Positions 32,626 to 45,041 are shown, numbered from the stretch's first letter. The stretch: 64,000 nucleotides of DNA from Hyposmocoma kahamanoa (GCF_003589595.1 NW_020653391.1:4489579-4553578), one strand, 5' to 3'. The notes: a model not told the origin generated them from the sequence alone. Program-made: numbers and translations.

Positions 32626-33010
32626 AATAAATAGAGGAATAAGAATAGATACTTAATCATTATTAATATTATTGAGGTAGTTAATATACAAAAAAGTCAT
32701 ATGCACAGTTGCTCCTTTTCCCATTGTGGTCTCTGATATTTTATGAAAAGCGTACTGCAATACGTAGCAAATATCTACTCAGTGGGTATACTGAAAAAAC
32801 AATGGTACTCATAGTACAAAAAGTAATGTAGTTTGAGACCGAAAAATTGGTGTATAGCTGATGTGTAATATATAGAATATTCGGGTGAAGTCCTTTCATA
32901 GAAATGATAATTTACAAGTTACGATATCAGTGAGGCATCGAGTATATAACCAGATATAAAGACGAAATAAGGGCTATCCATCCCTGGCAACTCATCAGTC
33001 AAATGTTACT

Positions 33011-33437
33011 GATATCACTTTTGAATATCAACTCTCATTTACGTTGAAATCACAAATTAGAAACCTGAAATAGTACAGCGCCAACAACTGACCTGTGTAC
33101 GTCTCCATATATTCCAAAAATATTAATCTATTAGTAATATTAGTATTTATTGTAATAAAAGTAATATCTTTAACTGTAGGGGGCTGTTCCATTCGGTGGT
33201 GTAGGAAAAACAGCAAAACATCTAATTACAAAAGAAACGGAATCACATTTCATCGGTAATTAAATATTTATTAAATTTTTCAATTTTCGTCAATTATAAA
33301 GCAAAGCTCAAGTTAAACTGGTTGAAGTTGAACAATTGACGACACCCGTCAATTGTTTCGAATTCGGGCTGGCCAATCGGAGCCCAGTTGTCACAGTAAT
33401 GACATGGCAGAGTAGTTTTCAAACAAAGTAAATGACA
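33011..33437. repeat. Repeat pair R5, copy 1
   Basis: About 400 bp shared with 51424-51782: GGGGCTGTTCCATTCGG, GGAATCACATTTCATCGGTA, TCCAATCGG-like CCAATCGGAGC.CAGTTGTC and GTTTTCAAACAAA. On the minus strand both copies carry related frames, and the 99-codon frame at 33294-33593 begins just after a T-rich AG, like an exon. In the aligned 35 codons, changes are mostly replacing (about eight of twelve), which does not suggest coding constraint. I treat it as a dispersed repeat. Confidence 0.6.
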
Positions 33438-34074
33438 GTTTGTCTCTATTTCTGGTTGTATACTCGATGCAGTGAGGGCTCGAATTTCGAAATTTATTGG
33501 ACTTCTGTAATGTGTGCCTTCGTCCCCGCTGCACGATAAAATTACATCACTAAAGCCAGGATCATGCACAGGGAAAAAGAACCCCCACAGCAAAGAATCC
33601 TTAAAGAAAAAAAAATCAAAAGAATATTATAAAGTATATTCAGAATAGAGCACTCAATTAAAGCTACACGCTTATGTCACAGATCAGCGATCTCTATTAA
33701 TTTTTAATCCTATTCAAATAAAATCTCACATAGGGCTTAAAACTGGGTCGAAAACTTGTCCCTAACAACCAGATAAAACACTTCCACTAGCGGTCACCAC
33801 AAGATTCAATGATATGGGCTAAAATTCATTTACATTCGTAGCTAGCTAATAAAGGCAATTTATTTATAATTCGATCACTTCTATGCTGATTAGTCAATAC
33901 ATCATTAGGAGGTCATAAAACCGAATGTCGACGGCCCTGTGCGCATCATACGTATATCGTGTGGGTGGTGAGTAGGCGGCATGGTGACACCCCGTTTTAT
34001 CTGGCCAACGCCCTTAGTTATTGTGAAAGGTTTGTGCAACATTCCCGACCATGCGCAATCATAAAACAATCTTG
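33438..34074. other. Intron 1, nothing secure
   Basis: Includes the upstream half of the 99-codon minus-strand frame (33438-33593), which is not shared with the other R5 copy. It reads SLLWGFFFPVHDPGFSD and so on. I do not recognise it; it could be a small exon or transposon remnant. Confidence 0.3.
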
Positions 34075-34356
34075 TTTTTTTATGATATCAAGTGACGGGA
34101 CGAACTAGTCGTGCGCCTGGTGTTAAGCCTGTCCATAGCAGTTGCTGTGCCGTTCAGAGCTTTGGATCGTAAAGGCCACTGCGCCTGTCACCCTGAGACA
34201 TAAGTTGACAAGTCCCATGTGCCTGTAATTGTACCAGCACACTTACCTTTCAAAACCGGAACGCAGTTAATGATCACATTACTGCTTAGCGGTAGAAATA
34301 AGTAAGGTGGCAGTACTTTCCTGGATGAACTCTTTCACAAGGAGTTCTACTGCTAC
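34075..34356 (-). repeat. R1 copy 6
   Basis: From TTTTTTATGATATCAAGTGA to GGAGTTCTACTGCTAC. Close to full length, with a deletion in the CTGAGGGGCACTG block. Confidence 0.85.
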
Positions 34357-34701
34357 TTTAGTAGTAGCTCCTTGTATTTTAAAAGGATATAATAGTAAAG
34401 TCTTCCAATCGCTCACTTTTAATTGAGCAACTAATTAACGGATTAATAAACTATCGCCCATTTTACAGGTGTCACAAAAAGAATGGCCATAACTTGGCAG
34501 ATAATGGTACTGTAAAAGAACTTTAGGGGAATAAAATATATTCGAGGATAAGGGTCTAAGGGGATTAATTAAAACTCCTAAGACCCAGCAAACTACAATG
34601 GAAAAAGCGCTAAACGCCCAATGTATATTAAAATGTACCGCTTCTTGCCCGTGGATCACACGACTAGTTCACAGCGGTCAACTACGCGGAATTTACTAAA
34701 T

Positions 34702-34759
34702 TTAATTACATATTTCAGACCCAAGAGTGCCCACTCTTGGGTCTGAAATATGTAATTAA
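34702..34759. repeat. 58-bp near-perfect palindrome
   Basis: Two 28-nt arms that are exact reverse complements, separated by only CC at 34730-34731. The left arm runs TTAATTACATATTTCAGACC then CAAGAGTG. The sequence could extrude a cruciform or give a long RNA hairpin. No flanking transposon ends are visible. Confidence 0.95.
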
Positions 34760-35543
34760 TGTGAAATATGTAAAGTCTTTCATTGGGACTCTATGAGACG
34801 ACTCAACTTTTGAAATGCGTTATGTGCTTGTTCTATCTCACATTGATCGTTCATAAATTATAAATAATAAACAGAAACTATCTTTAAGAGTTGGCGTAGT
34901 GGTATTAACTACTATTGTAGCCAACATAGCGTTTCTGAAAATATTGCGCGACTTGACAATCAGTGAAGTACTATTTTTAGAGAGCAAACTAACAGACGAG
35001 TCGCTTAATGCTAGGTGATCATCGTCGCCCATAGTTGTCGGCCTTTCAGAGATCTGTCTACTTTTTCAAGAACCCCATGACATAATAATAATAAAATGTT
35101 ATTATTCAGACAACTAGACGCACAGTTTGTTGGTATTCCACTTATGACTACGTTAATGTACATATTTTTCAATGGGCAATGTATTTTTAATTAAGTGTTG
35201 AATTATTGAGCACTTCTTAAGGCTACCGTCAATCAGGAGACTGTTAGTGCTACCACGTATTCTGGTCAAAAGCTATGCCTTCTTTTTCCACAACACAGCA
35301 TTAAAGTTACCGACACACGCTTAGGCAAACACGGTAAATGCTCTGCAAAACAGTGACAGCCCCCCCTTGGGCGTAGTCGTACTGGATACGCAGCGATCCA
35401 AGCGAACGCTGCGCACAGCGCACTGGAGTACAGCGGCAGATAAAGTCATAGATAGATAAAGAAAACACTTCCGGAAAGATCCCATTCCACACATTTTTAA
35501 GAACAATGTATATATATTTGTAAAGAATATAAATAAAAAACAA
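34760..35543. other. Intron 1, nothing recognised
   Basis: No supported feature. Short minus-strand frames at 35307-35543 appear to be downstream of the donor of the next entry. Confidence 0.35.
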
Positions 35544-35901
35544 ACCTTCTAGATCTGACTCTGGTGTAACGCCAAGTGTCACTGCTGTAATGCCCTGAAC
35601 TCGACGGGCAGAGTAACACATGTAGACTATTCGGCCTCGCCTCTCGACCTTTCTTTGTCCTCAGTTTCACTATGACGTCATCGTTCTTTTTCAACGGTGG
35701 TTTTTTAAGCTTCTCTTCTACGTTCAAATGTTCCAAATCTTTCGAATTTTGCCGTAGCAAGTCCGGAGTCGTGTTATGGTCGTATCTTTTGTCGGGTCGT
35801 CGCGGTTCGAAGACGACTTTTGAGTATTCTTGACTTCTACGCCATAATCGAGGTGACAGGGGCCAAAAGCGATTTGTGTACTGTGTAGGTTCCATTACCA
35901 T
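35544..35901 (-). CDS. Unrecognised 5' coding exon with probable frameshift
   Basis: On the minus strand an ATG at 35901 (AAAAAAATGGTAATGG) opens MVMEPTQYTNRFWPLSPRLW, then EPRRPDKRYDHNTTPDLLRQ, LEHLNVEEKLKKPPLKKNDD and VIVKLRTKKGREARPN. The first 90 codons have a well-mixed, soluble, charged composition that reads like genuine coding sequence. After KLRTKKG the more protein-like frame switches: RGRIVYMCYSARRVQGITAV, then TLGVTPESDLEG, running up to a GTTTGT donor near 35543. The two frames would join if seven surplus bases (GAGGCGA, in a near-repeat GAGGCGAGGC at about 35637-35646) were absent. It may be a real gene with a local error, a recent pseudogene, or a transposon ORF. I do not know the family. 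It lies on the same strand as Fak and could also be an alternative exon. Confidence 0.4.
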
Positions 35902-36224
35902 TTTTTTCTGTCTGCACTGTTGATTATTTATATATTAAAATTCATTCCAACTTTGAAATAGACAAAGTGATTTATGGTCTTTAGGCTAGCACCAACACGT
36001 AAAGTTAAAACAGGCTATCTTCACGTGTTCCTTAAAAAGTAAAAAGCTCTAGTGGTTGTTTTGTAGCATTAATTAACAAATTAAGGCATTTGCTTTTGCC
36101 TGCGTGTTTTACAAAATTAAATGTAGTGATAGTAGTATGAGACCTGCGAAGTCAACAAGATTTTATATTTATTTATTTCAATAACATATCTTTTTATCAT
36201 GATTTTTTCTTTTTTGTTAAAAAA
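35902..36224. other. Possible 5' flank of the 35.9 kb ORF
   Basis: AT-rich, with no clear promoter element. Nothing else seen. Confidence 0.3.
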
Positions 36225-36400
36225 TTAATGCTTCCATCTCACCTGATGAAAAGTGACGGTGAAGACGATGATGGAGCATGTACACTAACTAATCCCTATT
36301 CATTCTCGCCTTGAAAGCGCCCAGGTTATACCGTTCAGGGAACAAGCAGGCAGGGAATTCTACTCCATAGCCGTTCGCCATATAAACAGAAATGGTCGTT
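36225..36400 (-). pseudogene. LINE relic, ORF C-terminus
   Basis: The minus strand gives a degenerate NSLPACLFPERYNLGAFKAR then MNR. The NSLP...FP..YNL..FK.R.NR string is the terminal domain of insect LINE ORFs. It aligns with 24375-24575 (CATCTCACCTGATG.AAAGTGAC, CTCTCGCCTTGAAA). A third short fragment (GCGCATTTGACTTCCAACTC) is at 36781-36825, split off by the R2 copy at 36531-36778. Confidence 0.65.
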
Positions 36401-36530
36401 ATTACGCCTTTTAAGTTATAAAAATAAAAAAAAATGTTTTGCGCTATTTTCTTAACTCCAATTTTCGGAGCTATTCGCGATTTAGTGAAGTTGACTATTC
36501 TATCAATTGTTTTTTAGAATTATAAAAAAA

Positions 36531-36778
36531 GACCGACCTCAAAAATTCGAGGAATCACATCTATTTGCAAAATTTTATAGAAATTGGTTACCGGAAAGTG
36601 CGCGAAATTCATCCCCAAGTTTGTCACCCTTACAAATGGAATATTTTCTTTAAATTTAAATGGGACCAACAAAAAAGGATCATCAAATTTGGTTCATAAA
36701 TGCTGAAATAATCGCGTAACATACATACAAAAAAACAAGGCGAATTGAGAACCTCCTTTTTGTCGTTTCAAGTCGGTT
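36531..36778 (+). repeat. R2, copy 6
   Basis: From GACCGACCTCAAAAATTCGA to TTTCAAGTCGGTT. Both inverted ends are retained, with several internal deletions. Confidence 0.8.
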
Positions 36779-36825
36779 AAATGCGCATTTGACTTCCAAC
36801 TCATCTGATGGAAAATGACGAGTAT

Positions 36826-37996
36826 CTCACATGGCTCCGCATCTTATGTACATATAAAATGAATATTCGAAGTGACATTTGACCGGAACAGAAATTTTTC
36901 GTTCAATTCGTGTATTTCTGTGGAACTCGAATTACTCCATACGTAAGATTTTTTTTTAAGAGTGACTGTTATAAATTATATTATAAGGTATTTCACTATA
37001 AATCAAAACAAAACCACGTCTAGTCAAAGATGTTTGTCGTTAGCGTTCCGTTGATTTGATGATGACGATATAGATTTATTTATTATTTCGATAAAACTAA
37101 CAAAATAAAATAAATTAATGTCACGGTTCGCTAACACAAAGCTTTGATAAAAAAATAATACCCAAGTTATCTATGGTTTTAGGCTAGTCGTGTACCCTCC
37201 TTAGCATAGTGAGCGCTGCTAAACCAAGATATAATAAACCTTAAAGGCAACCACATTCCTTCGCAATAATTATAGGCGTTTGTCATCGCACGGCTGGGGA
37301 CAGTGACAGGAACTGGCACACAATGACCGGAAGACGTGCGCCTGCGCCGGTAGGTAATAAGGTACCGTATTACCGCTGAGCATCGTACACGTGATCTATA
37401 GACTAATTTTTTATTTATTGTACAAATTATAGTCTTATTTCTTTGTTCGGTGATAAATGTATGGAATTTAAATATGTAAGTATTATAATTATTGTACACC
37501 TTGTATGGGATTGACTGTTTTGCCAGCAAAGTCGTAGTCTCTGTCTACATTTTTTCCAAAGATGACCTCGGGGGCCCGAAGTGTATCACAGTTACAGATT
37601 TAAACGAAAAGCACTTAGTAAAGTAAAAATTTGCTTATTCAAATAAGCACATATGCACGCTTTTCAACTTAAGTGTAAGCGTTAACAACATGCCTATGTA
37701 TCTGTTTCCTACAAAAATTAATTCGTCAATCTGAATAATAATTTTATAAATAAATACAAAACTCGTGTTTTACAAGTAAGCTTACTTATCTTAAAGCCTT
37801 TAGTGGTGTACTCTTGCTTTTCGCTATCAACACAACGTTGCAAGCTTTTTGTAACATACAAGTTTAAAAGCACTTAAACGTTTTCCTAAACTATTTTGTA
37901 AGCTTCAAACTAAAAAGAAAAGCCTATAGAAAAGCACGCTTTTTTTTAAAAAAAGCACAACGTTGTAACGTTTAAAAAAATAAGCAGTATTTCCAA
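36826..37996. other. Intron 1, nothing recognised
   Basis: AT-rich sequence with no supported gene or repeat. Confidence 0.4.
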
Positions 37997-38249
37997 TTTT
38001 TTATATAGATTCAAGTGCCGGGACAAATAAGTGGTGCGTCTGGTGGTAAGCTGCACGTCTGTCCACTACTGTTGCAACGTCGCTCAGAGCTTTCAATCGC
38101 AAAAATTTGAAGGGTACTGCCACTGCGCCCGTCACCCTGAGACATAAGTTGACAAATCCCATGTGCCTGTAAATTCACCAGCACCTTTCAAAAACCGGAA
38201 CGGAGAATGCTAACATTACTGCTTGGCGGCAGTACTTCCCTGGACACAT
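37997..38249 (-). repeat. R1 copy 7
   Basis: From TTTTTTATATAGATTCAAGT to GGCAGTACTTCCCTGGAC; the 5' end of the element is lost. Confidence 0.8.
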
Positions 38250-39472
38250 TCGCACATCTCTGGTGGAAAGGCAGCCTTAATGATCTTGGTCCATCGTACG
38301 AGTCATGGGCACGCTAATGCTTATCCTGAATTCTATTTTTGAATTATTTATTTAATTATAAGGTCGTTTACTTTTTTAAACTGTAAGTACTCCTTAAAAA
38401 ACCGAGTAGCGACTCTTTTCTTACTAATTCAACAAGTTATTTACGCATAGAGATTATGAAGTTTAGAAGCAAGTGCCAATGCGTTAAAGTATTTAAACTA
38501 GTTGTCTGCACTATACAGATGGCACGTGTTACCGAGACGGCTCATTTTTTTGTCCTATTGTACTCGAAAGATAAAGAGGTAAAACGAATGGGTGCAAATA
38601 ATATTTCGTCAACTGTAACGAATTTTTCTAAATGATCTGTTTTTGGTGTTCTGGATAGTGCTTCCGAAGTTAATTTATACGACTGATGATATAGGGAGTT
38701 CCTTTACTTGAAACCAGCTAATTGGTGTTATTGTCTAGGGTATAAAAATCAATCTTCGTCATGTCAATTGAAATTTACTTTTGTGTCTACTTTAATATGC
38801 ATTCCCTAAGATTTAAATTTTTTTAAATCAGAACGCCAACAAAAAACGTTAACGAACTAATTTAGAATTGCCCGACAACCGAAAAAAAGACCAAAATAAA
38901 CGTAGTATACGCAAAAAAGATGTAAGTTACGTATAGTACAGTTTTATTTCAAAACTAAAGAAGTGATGTGATATTCTAAACCGGTTTATTTAATTTTTTT
39001 ATACTTTGGACGCACGCCAAGACGGCTATGACTCCGTGAGTCAAACTGTTCTAAGAAGGAACACTTTTTGTTTTGTTAAAAGAGTCCTAACTTTTTTGAA
39101 TTGCGAATTTAAACTATAAAAAGGTTTTTATACGCAGTCCGAGTTTAATTCCCTGAAATCTTGTGAGAAATCCTTGGAAAAATTTAATGGTTTCTTTAGC
39201 TGTAAATCAAAAGTTGTAGTATCGTTTAATCCACAATAGTTCTAATATAAATAATTCAAACATCTTATCGTGTATTAAGAGGACAGTTGGTATTATGGAA
39301 CGTAAAGGAAGGCGTTTGCTCAAATCTGAGCAAATAGGGATTTCTAACGCCTGCATACTCTTGGAATTCAAGACCTGGAAAACAGGCGTAATGTTGTGTG
39401 TACTGTCAACAAAGTTAAAGACTTCCCAGTAACAAAACACCTTTGTTTACAAGCGTAACTTATTTTATTGGC
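38250..39472. other. Intron 1, nothing recognised
   Basis: No supported feature up to the second gap. Confidence 0.4.
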
Positions 39473-39872
39473 NNNNNNNNNNNNNNNNNNNNNNNNNNNN
39501 NNNNNNNNNNNNNNNNNNNNNNNNNNNNNNNNNNNNNNNNNNNNNNNNNNNNNNNNNNNNNNNNNNNNNNNNNNNNNNNNNNNNNNNNNNNNNNNNNNNN
39601 NNNNNNNNNNNNNNNNNNNNNNNNNNNNNNNNNNNNNNNNNNNNNNNNNNNNNNNNNNNNNNNNNNNNNNNNNNNNNNNNNNNNNNNNNNNNNNNNNNNN
39701 NNNNNNNNNNNNNNNNNNNNNNNNNNNNNNNNNNNNNNNNNNNNNNNNNNNNNNNNNNNNNNNNNNNNNNNNNNNNNNNNNNNNNNNNNNNNNNNNNNNN
39801 NNNNNNNNNNNNNNNNNNNNNNNNNNNNNNNNNNNNNNNNNNNNNNNNNNNNNNNNNNNNNNNNNNNNNNNN
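39473..39872. other. Assembly gap (400 N)
   Basis: Exactly 400 N, followed by a T-run. Open frames across it are artefacts. Confidence 0.99.
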
Positions 39873-40204
39873 TTTTTTTTTTTGCAAATCGTGATTTCTC
39901 AATTCCACAACTTTGAGTTACGACTATATTTGGTTTCATATGCGAATTATAAACTTATGATAGCCATTAAACGCCATTGGTATAACAGTTCAGTTGCGGG
40001 TGGCCTAAATTGACAGCCCGCGTCGCCGCCTTTGCCTGTACGCATAAAGAACTCATAAAGTGGCAATGCGTTGACTTCGCTGATATTAATTGGGTGTATC
40101 TGTATTTAAAAAAAAATCATATGATGACCTGGATACAAAGTAACATTAAAAAGTGTGACCAGTTACCGTGGTCATTAATAAATAAATGTAAAAAAATATT
40201 TGAA

Positions 40205-40490
40205 CAGCAGTAGAGCTCCTTGTGAAAGAGTTCGTCCAGGGAAGTACCTTACCTATTTCTGCCGCCAAGCAGTAATGTCAGCATTACTGTTTTCCGGTTT
40301 TGAAGGGTAAGTGTGCTGGTGAAACTACAGGCACATGGGACTTGTCAACTTATGTCTTAGGGTGACGAGTGCAGTGACAGTGCCCCTCAGATCTTTGCGA
40401 TTTAAAGCTCTGAGTGGCACTGCAACTGTTATGGACAGGCGTATAGCTCACTATCAGGCGCACGACTTGTTCGTCCCGTTACTAAAAAAA
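40205..40490 (+). repeat. R1 copy 8 (sense orientation)
   Basis: From CAGTAGAGCTCCTTGTGAAA to TTCGTCCCGTTACTAAAAAA. Within it an open frame (MGLVNLCLRVT..., 40335 onward) recurs in other copies, for example the minus-strand frame at 17624-17827. This is expected from nucleotide identity and is not proof of a gene. Confidence 0.88.
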
Positions 40491-40509
40491 TTTCTACCAT
40501 ACGATACCT

Positions 40510-40655
40510 ACGAATACGGCCGGATCGAAGGAATTTTTTCTGAGTGTTCGATCTTTGTATTAATAATTATAACAAACTAGTGGAGTAATTTCACAAAAAA
40601 TAATTGAATATCAATTCAATAAAAATTTAAAATACCTACAATTTAGTTTTAATGT
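40510..40655 (+). repeat. S4 repeat fragment
   Basis: GGCCGGATCGAAGGAATTTT, GAGTGTTCGATCTTTGTATT and AAAAAATAATTGAATATCA, as at 9615-9735. Confidence 0.55.
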
Positions 40656-40889
40656 AAATCAGCATTGTCTAATAAAATACAACGCCTAGGAAAAAAGTCT
40701 GTTTTAACCACAGACCTTAGATTACGGTGGTAAGACCATACATTATTTTTAAGTAACATTAATGATCAATTTTGTAAGTATAGTTGTTTACAAAAACGTT
40801 GAGAGGTTAACGAACGCACCCGAAATGAGACAATTTATTTAATGGCCGCCGCACCCGGAATGCGACACCCAATAATTACGTTCAACTAG

Positions 40890-41270
40890 CACAGAGTAAA
40901 CAGAGGTGTGTTTGTCTCTTTGACTGTACCAACCCATACTCGTCCCACTGCTGGGCATGGAACTCCTCTAAAGTTTCCACTTATTACTACGCAGAGATCA
41001 GAATAGGGAGGGTACTTTAACCTAAACTTCAAGTAATATATATAGAGTGGATAATACCTCCCTCTGAAATCACTACCAATAGGAAATTCCCTGTACTGAG
41101 TACCAGAGTGACGGAATTCACTCCGGGGCACTACTTAGAACACTTAAGCCAGAACCAATTTAGAAAATTTCATTTCCCAAATTGGTCCTACCGGGTATCT
41201 AACTCGGGACTTCAGCTATCACAATGCAACCCGTGGGGTCATCGATGTCGTCAATCTATCTATGCATACA
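40890..41270. repeat. Probable LINE or SINE remnant
   Basis: Contains CCCACTGCTGGGCATGGAAC and TACCGGGTATCTAACTCGGG-like sequence. Strings of the type CCCACTGCTGGGC are common in repeat tails of Lepidoptera. There is no coding motif and no second copy in this window. Confidence 0.35.
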
Positions 41271-43788
41271 AGCAACCCAACTTTGGTGTTATTATTCTCC
41301 AGTTTTTTATGTTCTGTTTAGCGTTTCCATTGACTAAACGTGTAAAGTAAATGCTTTGTGCTATTTATTGTACACAAGCAAAACACAGCGACAAACAAAA
41401 GGCAAAAGACAGGGTACAACTGACTGCCTTATTGTTAGACAGCAATCACTTACAGGCAACATAGAGTCGACAGGATCAACTTAAAAATAATATTCATCTA
41501 ACTTATTTCCAATACAAAATAAAACCGTCTGGACAACTAGGCATGTAACTTTGCACTTATGTACAATACGCACGTGCTTCTACAGAGATATATTATCTAG
41601 TAAATTTGTTTTTAAAACCGCCGCAACGGAACTTCTTATTGAAAGTAGCTGCGTATGAGTCAGTGATCTCAAACTGGCGCTAGACTACTAGAGAGCTATT
41701 TGTTTGACAACACAGCTGCGCGCGCGTGTGGTGTGCGTATGCGTGCAAGTGACAACGTCCGCGTTTTGGCTATTTCCGGCGCAGACTATTGTTGCAACCG
41801 TCTAATTTCTTGTTTAGATTCGTTTACGTCTTCAAAGGTTTTAAAATCACATAAAGCTCCCAAAAAGGGTCACACACAAATTCTTGCGCAAAAACATGTG
41901 TTGAGACTACAATCTCGCTCCCGATGGAAGAACCGCTTTTATTTGTTATTGTAAGTATTTTCGAACATTATGTAACAATCCCTAACCCTATGGCGTCAAG
42001 CCTTTGTTAAAAATTAAGTCCAATTGAAATCTCGTTTTCTTTCGTTTTTGGCACTTCGAGGTTTGCGTTTGTGCCACTACAAAACTGGATTTATGAACAG
42101 GAATTGTGAGACAAATGTATAAAATACGAGTATAAAGCAAACACACATTTAAAGTTGATGAATTTGTATAAAAAATCAATATTAACAAGGCAGACTACGC
42201 ATAACAGAAAAAAATGCCACGCAAAAATTGGCAAAAAAAATTAGGAACTTCTCCTCTATATCGACGCACACTCTTATCATCTTTTGCTAACTACCTACCT
42301 AAATAATTAACTACCTACTTTTTGTTATGCGTTGACCGAAAACAATCTGGCCACTGATCGAGATTTTCCCCTCTACAATTTCGACCGTTTCATTCCCTTA
42401 AATTGTGCTTCTTGATATATCCGGCTTGCCCGGATTAGATTAATTCAGGCGAGATGTAGTGTGGTGCCCGTACTCAATTTTACAATATTAAATGTTATTT
42501 TAGTATTAAGTAACCTGCCTTCCTTTTGTCGTGTCGATGCTTTTTTGTTTTAGGACTTTACCAACACAGAGTAGTAAATAATGTTGCCATCTTGATTTCG
42601 CTATGTCCACATTTAGGTTTGAAGAATCCTTAGAGAAAAAGGACAATCAGTAAAAGCTGACAATAGTGACGTTAGTTTTTACATTTAACGTCAATATTCG
42701 TGTAGATTATACATATATAAATTTGTTATATTTTTTTCACGTTTAAGTATTTTTATTTAACCTCCCTTATCCTTTTTTCTAAATTACTTTTATTTCTACT
42801 ATTTTCCGTGCATAAGTTTCCCCGTCTTGTTTGGAAAAAAAGATAAATAACCGTACCTTGACGGGTCTTGAATAGTCGATTTGTTTTTGTTTTATTTTTT
42901 TTTTAAATTAGGCCTTTATTATCAAGCTGTTCATCCACATTATTCTCTCTGTAAATTGTAACATGAATGAATTGTACTTGACATTCAAATGTAAAATAAA
43001 ATATTATTTAGTTTTTAATATGAAAATAAATAATTTATGTAAATATACCCCTTGGAGAATCTCAGGGACGTCATCAGAGGGGAGCGACGTCCGACAGCGC
43101 GTCAGCGGCGAGACACTTAAATGTCACGGCTATTTTAGAACGACCCTCTTAGGGTTACTACGAATATCGTGTTCCTTACAAGTACTATCCTTTGCAAACC
43201 TGGAAACTAATAAATTTTCAAGGAACTTGCAAAGATTGTAATTGGAAAGCAATTTTCTTCAACTACTAAAGGAGACTCGTATCGATTAGTTTTTCCAATT
43301 ATTGAAAGTTGAGTTTTGCGGTCAAAATCGAGAAATAGATAAAAGGAAAGAGAAGGATAGAAAGATCGAGAATAACAGTCAAAAATAAAAGAGAGTCAAA
43401 ATGAACAGCTACATATAATTTCAAGATTTATAAGAGTCAACATTCCTTTCAATTATTCAAAGTTTAGCGTACAATAACGTTTTATTTCTTGTTAAAAATT
43501 TGTAATTTGTTGTGTTGTACAATAAAGTGTTACATACATAATACATAATTCAAGCCGCCTTGCAGTTGAAAAATGAAATGAAGAGTGGTTCGAATTGGGT
43601 CCGGGTTTGTACACAAAAGTTAAGGAGCTGGCAATAGATCATATCTATACCAACAAGAAACCGGCTCTTAAATAGGATAATGAAAATCTTTACAATGCCT
43701 ATATTAAATATTTTATGAAGTAAATACATAAATGAAGAGGCAAAAGGTTCCGCTCGTTATTTCCAAGATTAATTTAGTTTTCTTTTAG
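41271..43788. other. Intron 1, with a CpG-richer patch
   Basis: Positions 41690-41950 are CpG-richer and carry an open plus-strand frame (41700-41954) that runs into GTAAGT at 41951-41956. It could be a promoter or a first exon of a plus-strand transcript. No protein family is recognised. The remainder is AT-rich with no feature. Confidence 0.25.
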
Positions 43789-44040
43789 TAGTAGTAGAGC
43801 TTCTTGTGAAAGAGTTCGTCCAGGGAAGTATTGCCACCTTACCTATTTCTGCCGCCGAGTAGTACTGTGAGCATTATCGCGTTCCGATTTGAAGAGTTAC
43901 CGTGCTGGTGAATTACAGGCACATGGGACTTGTCAACTTATGTCTCAGGGTGTCGGGCACAGGGCAACTGCTAAGGACAGGCGTGTCACTTATCACTAGG
44001 CGCTTTGTTCATCCCGTCGTCGCTTGGTGTCATAAAAAAA
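43789..44040 (+). repeat. R1 copy 9 (sense orientation)
   Basis: From AGTAGTAGAGCTTCTTGTGA to CGCTTGGTGTCATAAAAAAA. The block with the CTCAGATCTTTGCG string is deleted. Confidence 0.85.
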
Positions 44041-44063
44041 TACTCGTCTAACATTCTACGCCT

Positions 44064-44415
44064 GACTCAATCTGACTTTTATCTATAGATAACTAATATG
44101 AGTGTAACTAATATGAATTAGTTTTTAATGTCACAATATCGGATATGAAATTAGGAATCACACTATGGGGGCAGTGGTTTTTTGCAAATTATAATTTACG
44201 CAATAACGTAAAAGAATTTTATACGAAGTAGATTACAGCGACTCAATCTGACTTTTATCTATAGATAACGCGAGTGAACGTAACTAATATAAATTAGTTC
44301 TTAATGTCACAACATCAGACATGACACTAGGAACCACTCAATGTTGGTAGTGTTTTTTTGCGAATTATAATTTACGCAGGAACGTAAAAGAATTTTATAC
44401 GAAGTCGATTACAAC
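44064..44415. repeat. Two-unit tandem duplication, 176-bp period
   Basis: Unit 1 (44064-44239) and unit 2 (44240-44415) both start GACTCAATCTGACTTTTATC and end ACGTAAAAGAATTTTATACG followed by AAGT.GATTAC. Identity is roughly 80-85 percent by eye. It is a local tandem duplication of non-coding DNA, possibly a remnant of a longer satellite. Confidence 0.9.
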
Positions 44416-45041
44416 CCTAGAGTCGAAACGATATTTGATGATTCTCCGGGTGTCCCATTTTAGAACCGATGGAGCGTGACCGTAAAAAGCATCGGAAAAG
44501 AGTTACAACCGCTTGAGTAATGTAAATTTATTTGGTAGAACTAACCATACTATGTTTTTTACGTAATCTCTTGTAATATACACACGTTATGCGCATATTA
44601 ACGAGGTTTCAGGTGCGTATAAGCACTAATGAGCAATTATTTATACCAATTATACTTATCTATAAAAAATTGTCGTCCTATACCCCTATATTAAATTGTA
44701 AGAACCGAGCGCTGGTAGTAGAAATACTGTTGCTTCTCATAAAGGCGATATGGTTCAAATTCCTGTCACGGCATGCACTTTTGACTTTTTAAATTCAATT
44801 TTTTGCTCCATTTAAAGTTTACAAAGATCTTAAATATACATAGGTCCTTATTATATAATACCCTGTTAGGGCATGGCAAAGAAGGGCAGAAGGCTTTAAT
44901 TGCGCACACCTCATGGAAGAATGGCATACGTGGATTTACGTCAAAAATGTTTATTGCTCCATTAGATACAGAAAAATATAACCCACATCATCTCTAATTC
45001 TTGTAACTCTATCGATAAAATTGGAATAAAAAAATTGACAC

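Noticed and set aside
39443..40013. Several 147-181 codon frames on both strands
   Set aside because: They are artefacts of the second N gap.
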